DNA of 64,000 nt from Akkermansia muciniphila (GTDB lineage Bacteria > Pseudomonadota > Gammaproteobacteria > Burkholderiales > Burkholderiaceae_C). Below the pieces are notes generated by a model, which saw only the letters and a program-made list of their open reading frames with translations, did not search any database and was not told the origin of the DNA. Below are positions 19,836 through 26,932 of this stretch, piece by piece. A program made the position numbers and the translations under genes. Where the stretch lies: the NCBI GenBank assembly GCA_943331105.2, contig CALQKH020000010.1, positions 62,001-126,000 on the forward strand, in the 5' to 3' direction. How positions within the stretch are numbered: position 1 is the first letter of the stretch; each line of letters opens with the position of its first letter.

Positions 19836-20105
19836 TCAACGCATCGGTGTGGGGGTGTCGTAGTTGTCGAGTGAAGCAATGATCAAGGCATCGGCCACCA
19901 CACGAGGATGCGCTGGGGCGAACCACCACGCGGCGGGTGCGCCGATGGTGATCATCACGCGCTCGCCAATGCCGCAACCCATGGGGTCGTAGCAGACGAC
20001 CACGTCCTTGGGGTAGTCCAGTTGTACCTCCAGCAATGCGCCAGCGGGCAATTCGGGCAGGCGCTTGCTGGCGACAATGCGGCCGATCACGGTTCCTGTT
20101 TTCAT
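19836..20105 (-). CDS. BMC vertex pentamer protein (BMC-P; EutN/CcmL family)
   Basis: MKTGTVIGRIVASKRLPELPAGALLEVQLD...VVCYDPMGCGIGERVMITIG. Confidence 0.93.
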   Translation of the reverse strand: MKTGTVIGRIVASKRLPELPAGALLEVQLDYPKDVVVCYDPMGCGIGERVMITIGAPAAWWFAPAHPRVVADALIIASLDNYDTPTPMR

Positions 20106-21064
20106 GTTTTGCTTCCTCGGTCAATGGTGATGCCGCGCTTGCGCAGGGCCTCTTTGCCCAAAGGGGTCAAGACCGCCTTGGGGTGGATGCGAACGGTTTT
20201 GACGCTGGCTGGCAAGGTTTTGAGCAGCTTCTCGCCAATCACGCCTTTGAGCTCAGGTACGGATTCGCTCGCCTTGTGCGCCTGCAGGTCGCAACGCTCG
20301 TCTTTGCATTCACAGGCTTTGCCTTCTTTGCAAGACGGGCAGCAAGCGGCCGGGTCGATGGCGGTGGTGGCGGCCATGGCCGAGGCACCGCCGGATGAAC
20401 CACCAGTAGCACCACCTGATGCCGCCACGGCTTTCACCGCCGCTTCGTCCACACGCATGTCAAAACGCAGCAAACCCGATTGCGCCGCTTGCAACAAGGC
20501 CGGGCTGGCGGCCAGGCGCTTGAACAGGTCGGTCAGCGCGGCGGCTTGCGCGGCCGTGCCCACACGCAAGGGCACCACCACGCCGATGGGACTGGCAGTG
20601 GCCTTGTTGGGTGTTGTTGGCTTGGGCATGCCCACTTGCTTCCAGTAAGCGTCTTTGCGGGCGATCAGGCCATTGCGAATTTGGTAGACATCGGTGCCGT
20701 CATAGGTGCCGGTCTGGCCACCGGGCAGCGGCACGGACACTTTGTAGTTTTGCACCACGGTCTGGCCCAGCACGTTCATGTGCGAGTCCGAAAACTTGGG
20801 GCCAGTGGGGCTGGCAAAGCGTTCTTTCAAAAATGCCAAGCAGGCTTCGCGGCCGTTGAGCACGCGCGAATCGGGCAGGATCCAGACCACATCGGGCGCA
20901 AAGCAGGCCACGATGGCCTCGGCGCTCATGGTCTCGTAACCGGCTTCAAAGCGGCGCATCAAAGCAGCCACAGACGCGTCAGCCGCCGGGGCTGGGCTGG
21001 ACGCAGCGCCCAAAGCTTTTCGCACCTGCATGCGAATTTGCTCGCGCAAGGCGTCTGTGCTCAT
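20102..21064 (-). CDS. BMC-associated multidomain protein: N-terminal encapsulation-peptide-like helix, SnoaL-like (NTF2-fold) domain, Cys-rich segment, C-terminal EutT-like LTPxxxExLxxRGI tail
   Basis: MSTDALREQIRMQVRKALGAASSPAPAA + RRFEAGYETMSAEAIVACFAPDVVWILPDSRVLNGREAC... + CCPSCKEGKACECKDERC + VLTPLGKEALRKRGITI; 4-nt overlaps with both neighbours. Confidence 0.75.
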   Translation of the reverse strand: MSTDALREQIRMQVRKALGAASSPAPAADASVAALMRRFEAGYETMSAEAIVACFAPDVVWILPDSRVLNGREACLAFLKERFASPTGPKFSDSHMNVLGQTVVQNYKVSVPLPGGQTGTYDGTDVYQIRNGLIARKDAYWKQVGMPKPTTPNKATASPIGVVVPLRVGTAAQAAALTDLFKRLAASPALLQAAQSGLLRFDMRVDEAAVKAVAASGGATGGSSGGASAMAATTAIDPAACCPSCKEGKACECKDERCDLQAHKASESVPELKGVIGEKLLKTLPASVKTVRIHPKAVLTPLGKEALRKRGITIDRGSKT

Positions 21065-21675
21065 GCAGCACCTCCTGCGTCGCGGATCACAGCCTCGGCC
21101 ACTGCCGCTGCAGCACGCACGTCCGACGCATTGCCCGACAGGTACAAGCGACCAGCTGGGCCCATGAAGCGGCAGTCGATCAGTTTCACGTTGGCGGCCT
21201 TCTCGGCCTCGTTGGCCACCAGCAGCGCATACGACGAGGTGGTCATCTCCATGATGTAGAGCGACTCACCGGGCAAGAGCATGCTGCCGGCCTTGCTGCG
21301 GTTGATCAAAAACGCGTGGTAGCCATCGACCCGGTCGATCACCTTGGAGGCCAGGATCTCGGGCTTGAGCACGCTTTTCTCGCTCACACCCATGGCATCC
21401 AGCACAGCAGCCCCGGCCGACTTGACCGATGAGGAGGACTGGCCGTGGAACTCCAGGTAACCAAACTGCCGCTCAACCACCAGGTTGCCGGGTTTGACAT
21501 CGTCGTGCTTCAAAGCGATGTCGGTCAACCACTCGATGTCCATGCCGGGGGCGACTTCGATCACCATGGCGGCGTCGTTGTGGCGCGGCAAGAAGCCACG
21601 GGCCGTCGAGCCCAGCAAACACATCAACTGTGGCTGCAAGCGGTCCAGAAAAATGTAACTGCGCAAAGTGGACAT
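21061..21675 (-). CDS. BMC shell protein, tandem-domain BMC-T type (paralogue 2)
   Basis: Shares LxxLQPQ...VIEVAPG...VERQFGYLEFHG and VANEAEKAANVKLIDCRFMGPAGRLYLSG with 18774-19451. Confidence 0.87.
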   Translation of the reverse strand: MSTLRSYIFLDRLQPQLMCLLGSTARGFLPRHNDAAMVIEVAPGMDIEWLTDIALKHDDVKPGNLVVERQFGYLEFHGQSSSSVKSAGAAVLDAMGVSEKSVLKPEILASKVIDRVDGYHAFLINRSKAGSMLLPGESLYIMEMTTSSYALLVANEAEKAANVKLIDCRFMGPAGRLYLSGNASDVRAAAAVAEAVIRDAGGAA

Positions 21676-21684
21676 GAGGGGCTT

Positions 21685-23178
21685 TCAGCGAAGGTGTTCG
21701 AGTTCTTCCTGCACGATGCGCAGGACGGTGGCCTGAAGTTCAGGCGTGAGGGAGGACAACTGGCCCGGTGCCGCTTGCAAGGCCGCGCCCGAAGCCATGG
21801 CTCCGGCCCAGCCGCCCGGCAGAGGAAAGGCCACGCGTTTCCAGTTGACCAGAAGCTCGGGGCCGACGTTGCAGTCCACCGAGCTTTTGCCCGCGTAACC
21901 CGTACCAATGGTGAAGGTGTAAGGCAAGCCGGTGTTGGCACCGGTGCTGTCGTGCACCGTGCTGCCATTGACGACCACACGGTAATAGTCGAGCGCCGCG
22001 CCCCAGTACACCGCCTGCTCGGCCGATGCGGAGTGGATACCTGTGGTGTGGCCTGCGCCGCTGTGCTCCAGCATGAGCCGCGCCACGCCAATGCCCTGGT
22101 CAACGTCTTGGACCACCACGCAACCCAAAATGGGCGAGAGCTTTTCCTTGAGCATCACATGGCCAGACTGCGGGTTGGCGATGGGGCAGATCAGCGCCTG
22201 ACAGTCGCGCGGCACTTGCACGCCTGCGGCCTGTGCGATCTCAAACGCGGGGCGACCGACCACTTTGCCATTGAACTTGCCACCAGGAAAGGCGTGGTTC
22301 TGGATTTTCTGCGCCTCTTCTTCGGTGCACACATGCGCACCCTGTCGGGCCAGGGCTTGTTGCATGGGCCCGGCAATTGTTGCGTGCAACAAGAGTACAG
22401 AGGGGGCCTGGCAGGGGCTGCCGTGGTCAAAATTCTTGGCGGTCACAATGGTCTGCGCAGCGGCTTCGATGTCAGCACTGGCATCCACATAAATCGGCAC
22501 ATTGCCCGAACCCACGCCAATGGCGGGGTTGCCCGAGCCGTAAGCCGCACGCACCATGGGCGTGCCACCGGTGGCCAAAATCACGTTGGTGCGGGCGTCG
22601 CGCATCAGCGCCCCTGTCGCCTCGACCGTGGGGCGGGTCAGGATTTGCAGCGCATGGGCCGGGCCACCGGCCTTTTCAATGGCCGCTTGCAGCTCGTTTG
22701 TCACGGCGGTGCAGCAGCCCAAAGCCACCGGGTGCGGCGAGATGACCAGCGCGTTGCGCGTCATCAGGCAAAGAATAGCCTTGAACATGATGGTGGCCAC
22801 CGGCGAGGTGGAGTTGGACAAACCCACCACCACCCCAGCAGGGCGGCCGATCTCAACGATGCGCAGCGCATCGTTGCGGCGCACGCCGCCCAGCGCCACG
22901 TTGTCCCAGGCCGTGGGGGTGAGCGTGCAAGCAATCTGGTTTTTGGCAATCTTGTCGGCCACTTTGCCGATGCGGCTTTCGCGCACGGCCCACTCGGCAT
23001 AAAACTCGGCACGCGGCAGCAAGGCTGCAGCCACTTCTTTGGCCACGCGCTTGGCTTCTTCGGGCGTCCACAGCGCCAGCGTGGCAGCGGCTTGCTGGGC
23101 ACGGCCCAGCAAGTCACGGGCCTCCTGCAAGGCGGCCAGGTCGTGGTCGGCCAGGTCGATCGGGTTGCTGGAACTCAT
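21685..23178 (-). CDS. CoA-acylating-type aldehyde dehydrogenase (AdhE/sulfoacetaldehyde-dehydrogenase-like clade suggested)
   Basis: KNFDHGSPCQAPSV catalytic-Cys region, GAGHTTGIHSAS, NVGPELLVNWKRVAF; 497 aa. Confidence 0.85.
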   Translation of the reverse strand: MSSSNPIDLADHDLAALQEARDLLGRAQQAAATLALWTPEEAKRVAKEVAAALLPRAEFYAEWAVRESRIGKVADKIAKNQIACTLTPTAWDNVALGGVRRNDALRIVEIGRPAGVVVGLSNSTSPVATIMFKAILCLMTRNALVISPHPVALGCCTAVTNELQAAIEKAGGPAHALQILTRPTVEATGALMRDARTNVILATGGTPMVRAAYGSGNPAIGVGSGNVPIYVDASADIEAAAQTIVTAKNFDHGSPCQAPSVLLLHATIAGPMQQALARQGAHVCTEEEAQKIQNHAFPGGKFNGKVVGRPAFEIAQAAGVQVPRDCQALICPIANPQSGHVMLKEKLSPILGCVVVQDVDQGIGVARLMLEHSGAGHTTGIHSASAEQAVYWGAALDYYRVVVNGSTVHDSTGANTGLPYTFTIGTGYAGKSSVDCNVGPELLVNWKRVAFPLPGGWAGAMASGAALQAAPGQLSSLTPELQATVLRIVQEELEHLR

Positions 23179-23197
23179 GGTGGAGAGCAGCCCGGGT

Positions 23198-24256
23198 TTA
23201 ACGGCGCGCCGCAGCCGAAGCCACGGCGTTCAGGTCCACGTTTTCCAGCGCGCTGAAGATGGCTTCCACCGCTTGCTGTTCACGCGGGCTGGCCGCTTGC
23301 ATGCGGGTGGTGTCGAGCAACTGGCGCATCACCGAAGGCTGGCCACCTGAAGCTGTACCCGCGGCTGCGCCAGGGTTCAGGGTGGGCACAAAGCTGCCGC
23401 AGGTCATGCGCTGACCGGCGCGGTAGTGCGGCGCGTAGTCAAACACGGCGTAGTGCTGCGTAGCGCAGTTATCCCACATGGCCAAGGAGTCTTTTTCCCA
23501 ACGGAAACGCACCATGAATTCGGGTTTTTTCACCCACTCATAGAGCATGTTCAGTACGGCCTCGGACAGGTCCATGTGCATGCCCAGCAAGCGCTTGGTC
23601 CAGATCGAATTCACAAACAAAATCTTGCGGCCGTTGAAGGGGTGGGTGATCACGGCAGGGTGCGACACCGTGGGCGTGTTTTCGATCATCTTGCACTCTT
23701 GCTCGCTGGCCGTGACCAGCATGCCGCTCTTGATAGAAGCACGTTTGGCAAAGCGCTCGCTGGCGTTGATGCGGCGAAAGTGCCAAGGCAGGTCGTGGTC
23801 GGCCTGCAGGCCTTCAAGCATTTGCTGCATGCCAGGATTGAGCGCATCGTAGGCTGCACCTGCGTGCATCCACATGGTGTCGCCGCCCGATGGGGGCAAG
23901 TCGGTGATGCGCAAAATCGACACCATATTGGGCTTCTTGCGGAAGGTCACGTCGGTGTGCCAGCGGTCGGTCTCGGGTGCTTCGTTGCCCTGGTTGGAAA
24001 TCAGTTGGATTTGGGGGTGACCCTCGATGTGCGGGAAGAATTCGTGCTGTTCCATTTCGCCAAAGTTCTGCCCCAGACGGATGTAGGCTTCGGGCTTCAA
24101 GGCCTGCTTGCGAAAGAACACGACGCCGTGTTGCCACAGCGCTTTTTTGATTTCTTCGTAGACGTCCTCTGAGCGGGTGTTGTTCAAGTCAACGCCGCTG
24201 ATCATGCCGCCGATGGTGGGCGTCATGGGGTCAACTTGAATGTGACGGAAGTTCAT
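23198..24256 (-). CDS. TauD/TfdA family Fe(II)/2-oxoglutarate-dependent dioxygenase with about 57-aa C-terminal extension
   Basis: WHTDVTF (HxD) and CATQHYAVFDYAPHYRAGQRMT (distal His and Arg); GGMISGVDL N-terminus. Confidence 0.93.
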   Translation of the reverse strand: MNFRHIQVDPMTPTIGGMISGVDLNNTRSEDVYEEIKKALWQHGVVFFRKQALKPEAYIRLGQNFGEMEQHEFFPHIEGHPQIQLISNQGNEAPETDRWHTDVTFRKKPNMVSILRITDLPPSGGDTMWMHAGAAYDALNPGMQQMLEGLQADHDLPWHFRRINASERFAKRASIKSGMLVTASEQECKMIENTPTVSHPAVITHPFNGRKILFVNSIWTKRLLGMHMDLSEAVLNMLYEWVKKPEFMVRFRWEKDSLAMWDNCATQHYAVFDYAPHYRAGQRMTCGSFVPTLNPGAAAGTASGGQPSVMRQLLDTTRMQAASPREQQAVEAIFSALENVDLNAVASAAARR

Positions 24257-24289
24257 TTTTATCTCCTAAATGTGATCAAACTGCCTGGC

Positions 24290-25045
24290 TCATTGCCAGT
24301 GCAGCAAACGGCGTTCAACCCAGTTCATCAGCTTCATGATCAGCACCCCAATGAGCGCCAAATCAAACAGCAGCGACCAGACGCCGTTGACGTTGAATGT
24401 GGATCCCAGATAAGCGAGTTGTTGCCCGAGGCCACGCTCAGAAGCAATGACCTCTGCGCCCACCACGCCCAGCAAGGCGTAGATCACACCGAGGCGCAAT
24501 CCTGAGAAAAGCACCGGCACAGCGCCCGGCAATGTGACCGAGAAAAACATCTGCCGACTGCTGGCCCCCAAAGTGCGCGTGAGCGTCACATGGTCTTGGC
24601 TGACGCCCCGAATACCGGCGACGGTGCTGGACAGCACGATGAAAAACGTCAGCGAAACGCCCAGAGCGATCTTGGATCCGATGCCCAAACCAAACCACAA
24701 AATGAACAACGGGACCAGCGCAATGCGCGGCAGTACATTGAAGGCAGAGATGTAGGGGTCGCAAAAGGCCTCGAACTTGGGCCAAGTGACAAAGGCCAAG
24801 CCCGTGATCATGGCAGCGACCGAGCCAATGGCGAAAGACGCGAACACGGCCAACAGCGTGTAGCCCAGATCGCCCCACAAGCGGGCGTTGGTCAGGTTGT
24901 CTAGGGTGAAAAGGATGATACCGAGTGGACTGCCCATGAAACTCGGATCAACCCACCCGATTCGTGCAGCCCACTCCCACAGCCCCAACACGAAGCACAG
25001 GAACAGCGCATGCAGTGACAGCGTACGAAGTGTTTCACCCCTCAT
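24290..25045 (-). CDS. ABC transporter permease, SsuC/TauC-like
   Basis: BPD_transp_1-type permease; EAA-like region GVSQDHVTLTRTLGASSRQMFFSVTLPGAVPVLFSGLRLG; start MRGETLRT. Confidence 0.88.
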   Translation of the reverse strand: MRGETLRTLSLHALFLCFVLGLWEWAARIGWVDPSFMGSPLGIILFTLDNLTNARLWGDLGYTLLAVFASFAIGSVAAMITGLAFVTWPKFEAFCDPYISAFNVLPRIALVPLFILWFGLGIGSKIALGVSLTFFIVLSSTVAGIRGVSQDHVTLTRTLGASSRQMFFSVTLPGAVPVLFSGLRLGVIYALLGVVGAEVIASERGLGQQLAYLGSTFNVNGVWSLLFDLALIGVLIMKLMNWVERRLLHWQ

Positions 25046-25799
25046 GGTGCACCCACCCTTCTTCGAGATGTTTCCAGACTTGAGCGTAGGTGCGGTGGAA
25101 GTCATCGCTGGTCTGCAGCTCACGGATGGAGCGCGGACGTGCCAGCGGCACCTGCACATCGGCCACGATGCGACCTGGCCTGGAGGACATCACCATCACC
25201 CGGTCGGCCAGCGCGACCGCCTCTGACAAATCGTGCGTCACGAAAAGCACCGTTCGGTTACCGTCCTGACACAGCTGCAGCAACAGGTCCTGCAGCTGCA
25301 GCTTGGTTTGCGCGTCCAGTGCACCAAAGGGCTCATCCATCAGCAGCAAGGGTGAGGGCATGGCAAAGGTGCGGGCCAGGGCCACGCGCTGGCGCATGCC
25401 ATGCGACAACGCCTTGGGCAGGCGGTTTTCGGACCCACTGAGCCCGACCTTCTTGAGCATCAATGCGGCAAGCTCCCGGGCATCCGCGATGGGCATGCCG
25501 CGCACTTTCAGTCCAAAGGCTGCGTTGTCCAGTGCATTGAGCCAGGGAAACAGACTGTCGCGTGCCAACATGTAAGCCACGTTGTGGCTGCCGAGCGCAG
25601 GCTTTTCGCCCGCCACCAGCAGACGTTGACCTGCAGGCAAATCCACCAGCCCCGCGCAAAGGTTGAGCAAGGTGGTCTTGCCACAGCCACTGGGGCCAGC
25701 GAGCGCGACAAACTCCCCGGCCTTGACGTGCAGGTCCACGCCTTGCAATACCAAATGGTTGCCGTCAAAGCTCAGGTCGATGCGCTGTGCGTCGATCAT
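25035..25799 (-). CDS. ABC transporter ATPase, SsuB/TauB-like
   Basis: Walker A GPSGCGKTTLL, Walker B LLLMDEPFGALD, H-loop VTHDLSEA. Confidence 0.92.
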   Translation of the reverse strand: MIDAQRIDLSFDGNHLVLQGVDLHVKAGEFVALAGPSGCGKTTLLNLCAGLVDLPAGQRLLVAGEKPALGSHNVAYMLARDSLFPWLNALDNAAFGLKVRGMPIADARELAALMLKKVGLSGSENRLPKALSHGMRQRVALARTFAMPSPLLLMDEPFGALDAQTKLQLQDLLLQLCQDGNRTVLFVTHDLSEAVALADRVMVMSSRPGRIVADVQVPLARPRSIRELQTSDDFHRTYAQVWKHLEEGWVHHEG

Positions 25800-25833
25800 G
25801 AATGCGCCCTGGAAAAATCGCTGCTGTGGAGCT

Positions 25834-26832
25834 TCAGGGCAGGACTGCAGGCGCCATCTCTACTCTGCCCGGCAAGAGCTTGTTTTCGCTCATGGCATTG
25901 GCCACCGCTTGCATGGCGGGCACGGTGCCACGGGCCTTGAAGTTGCCGATGGAGTTGCGCAGGCTCACCTCAGCGATCTGGTCTGCGTTGGGCAATTGCA
26001 GGGCAAATGTCTTGCGCAGGACCTCCAGTGTCTTGCCGAAGTTGGCCGGGTTGGCAATGAAAGCCTCCGACAATTCCAGCATCCTGCGAATGGCGGCCAC
26101 CGTTTGCGGATTAGCTGCCGCCCATTCGGTCTTCACCGCCATGGCGCCGGCGCCTCCCCGGGTCGCCAGCATGCTCTTGGGACCTTGTCCTTTGCGGGGG
26201 TCTACCACCAGGCGGCAGGCCTTCAGTACTTCGCACATGCCGTCGGCGGGTGGGAAGGTCATGATCAGATCGACTTGGCCGCGCGTGAGCGCAGGAAAGG
26301 CGGTGTCGGGCGCACCCACGGCCACAAAGGTCACGTCGTTCGCGGTCAGGCCCACATCGGCCAGCATGTCGATCACCTGAAATTCAGCGCCGGAGCCGCG
26401 TTGGGTCACGCCGATTTTTTTACCTTTGAATGACTTGACCACACCGGGGTAGCCTTCTTTTTCTGTTTCCAATTCGGTTTTTGCACCTGCAGCCATGAAA
26501 AACACTGGATCGACGAAGCCCGCGGCGATGATGGAAATGGGGGCCTTGCGGGCAACGGCTGCAACCGCCACTTCGGTCGGGCCAAAAAACACTTCGATGT
26601 CACCCGAGAGCATGGTCTGCATGCCCAGTGGCCCACCCGCTATGGTGCGCAGTTCGCAGCGAATGCCCGCTTGCTGGCAAAAGCCTTGCTCTTGGGCCAC
26701 GCGCACCAACAGATTGCCAGTGCCAGGATAGTCTTGGAAACGCACCACGGACTGCGCCATGGCGCTGGCACCGAGGGTCAAGGCGATGGCACCCAGGGTG
26801 GTGCGTACAAGAGTAGGGGCAGAAAATTTCAT
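25834..26832 (-). CDS. ABC transporter substrate-binding protein, SsuA/TauA/NMT1-like
   Basis: Signal peptide MKFSAPTLVRTTLGAIALTLGASAMAQ; GKKIGVTQRGSGAEFQVIDML. Confidence 0.87.
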   Translation of the reverse strand: MKFSAPTLVRTTLGAIALTLGASAMAQSVVRFQDYPGTGNLLVRVAQEQGFCQQAGIRCELRTIAGGPLGMQTMLSGDIEVFFGPTEVAVAAVARKAPISIIAAGFVDPVFFMAAGAKTELETEKEGYPGVVKSFKGKKIGVTQRGSGAEFQVIDMLADVGLTANDVTFVAVGAPDTAFPALTRGQVDLIMTFPPADGMCEVLKACRLVVDPRKGQGPKSMLATRGGAGAMAVKTEWAAANPQTVAAIRRMLELSEAFIANPANFGKTLEVLRKTFALQLPNADQIAEVSLRNSIGNFKARGTVPAMQAVANAMSENKLLPGRVEMAPAVLP

Positions 26833-26857
26833 GTCGTCTCCAATGTGGTTCTTTGAC

Positions 26858-26871
26858 TTGATCACCGTCAA
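26858..26871. promoter_or_regulatory. Candidate Crp/Fnr-family operator TTGATCACCGTCAA
   Basis: One mismatch to the FNR consensus TTGAT-N4-ATCAA; embedded CTTGA-N6-TCAAG perfect inverted repeat; lies in the divergent intergenic region. Confidence 0.4.
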
Positions 26872-26908
26872 GCTCGGTGGACACGATTTAAGTCCCCCCA
26901 GATGTCGC

Positions 26909-26932
26909 AAATTGTTTCTGATGTGACAATTT
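26909..26932. promoter_or_regulatory. Perfect inverted repeat AAATTGT-N10-ACAATTT in divergent promoter region
   Basis: 7-bp perfect palindromic arms between the ABC/BMC operon and the Crp/Fnr regulator. Confidence 0.45.

Noticed and set aside
23100-23178. N-terminal encapsulation peptide on the ALDH (MSSSNPIDLADHDLAALQEARDLLGRAQ)
   Set aside because: Reads straight into the ALDH fold without a flexible linker; the C-terminal helix is the better candidate
21445-23256. 603-aa plus-strand ORF antisense to the BMC-T and ALDH genes
   Set aside because: Low-complexity His/Arg/Gly-rich translation typical of an antisense frame in GC-rich coding DNA; the minus-strand proteins have clear family motifs
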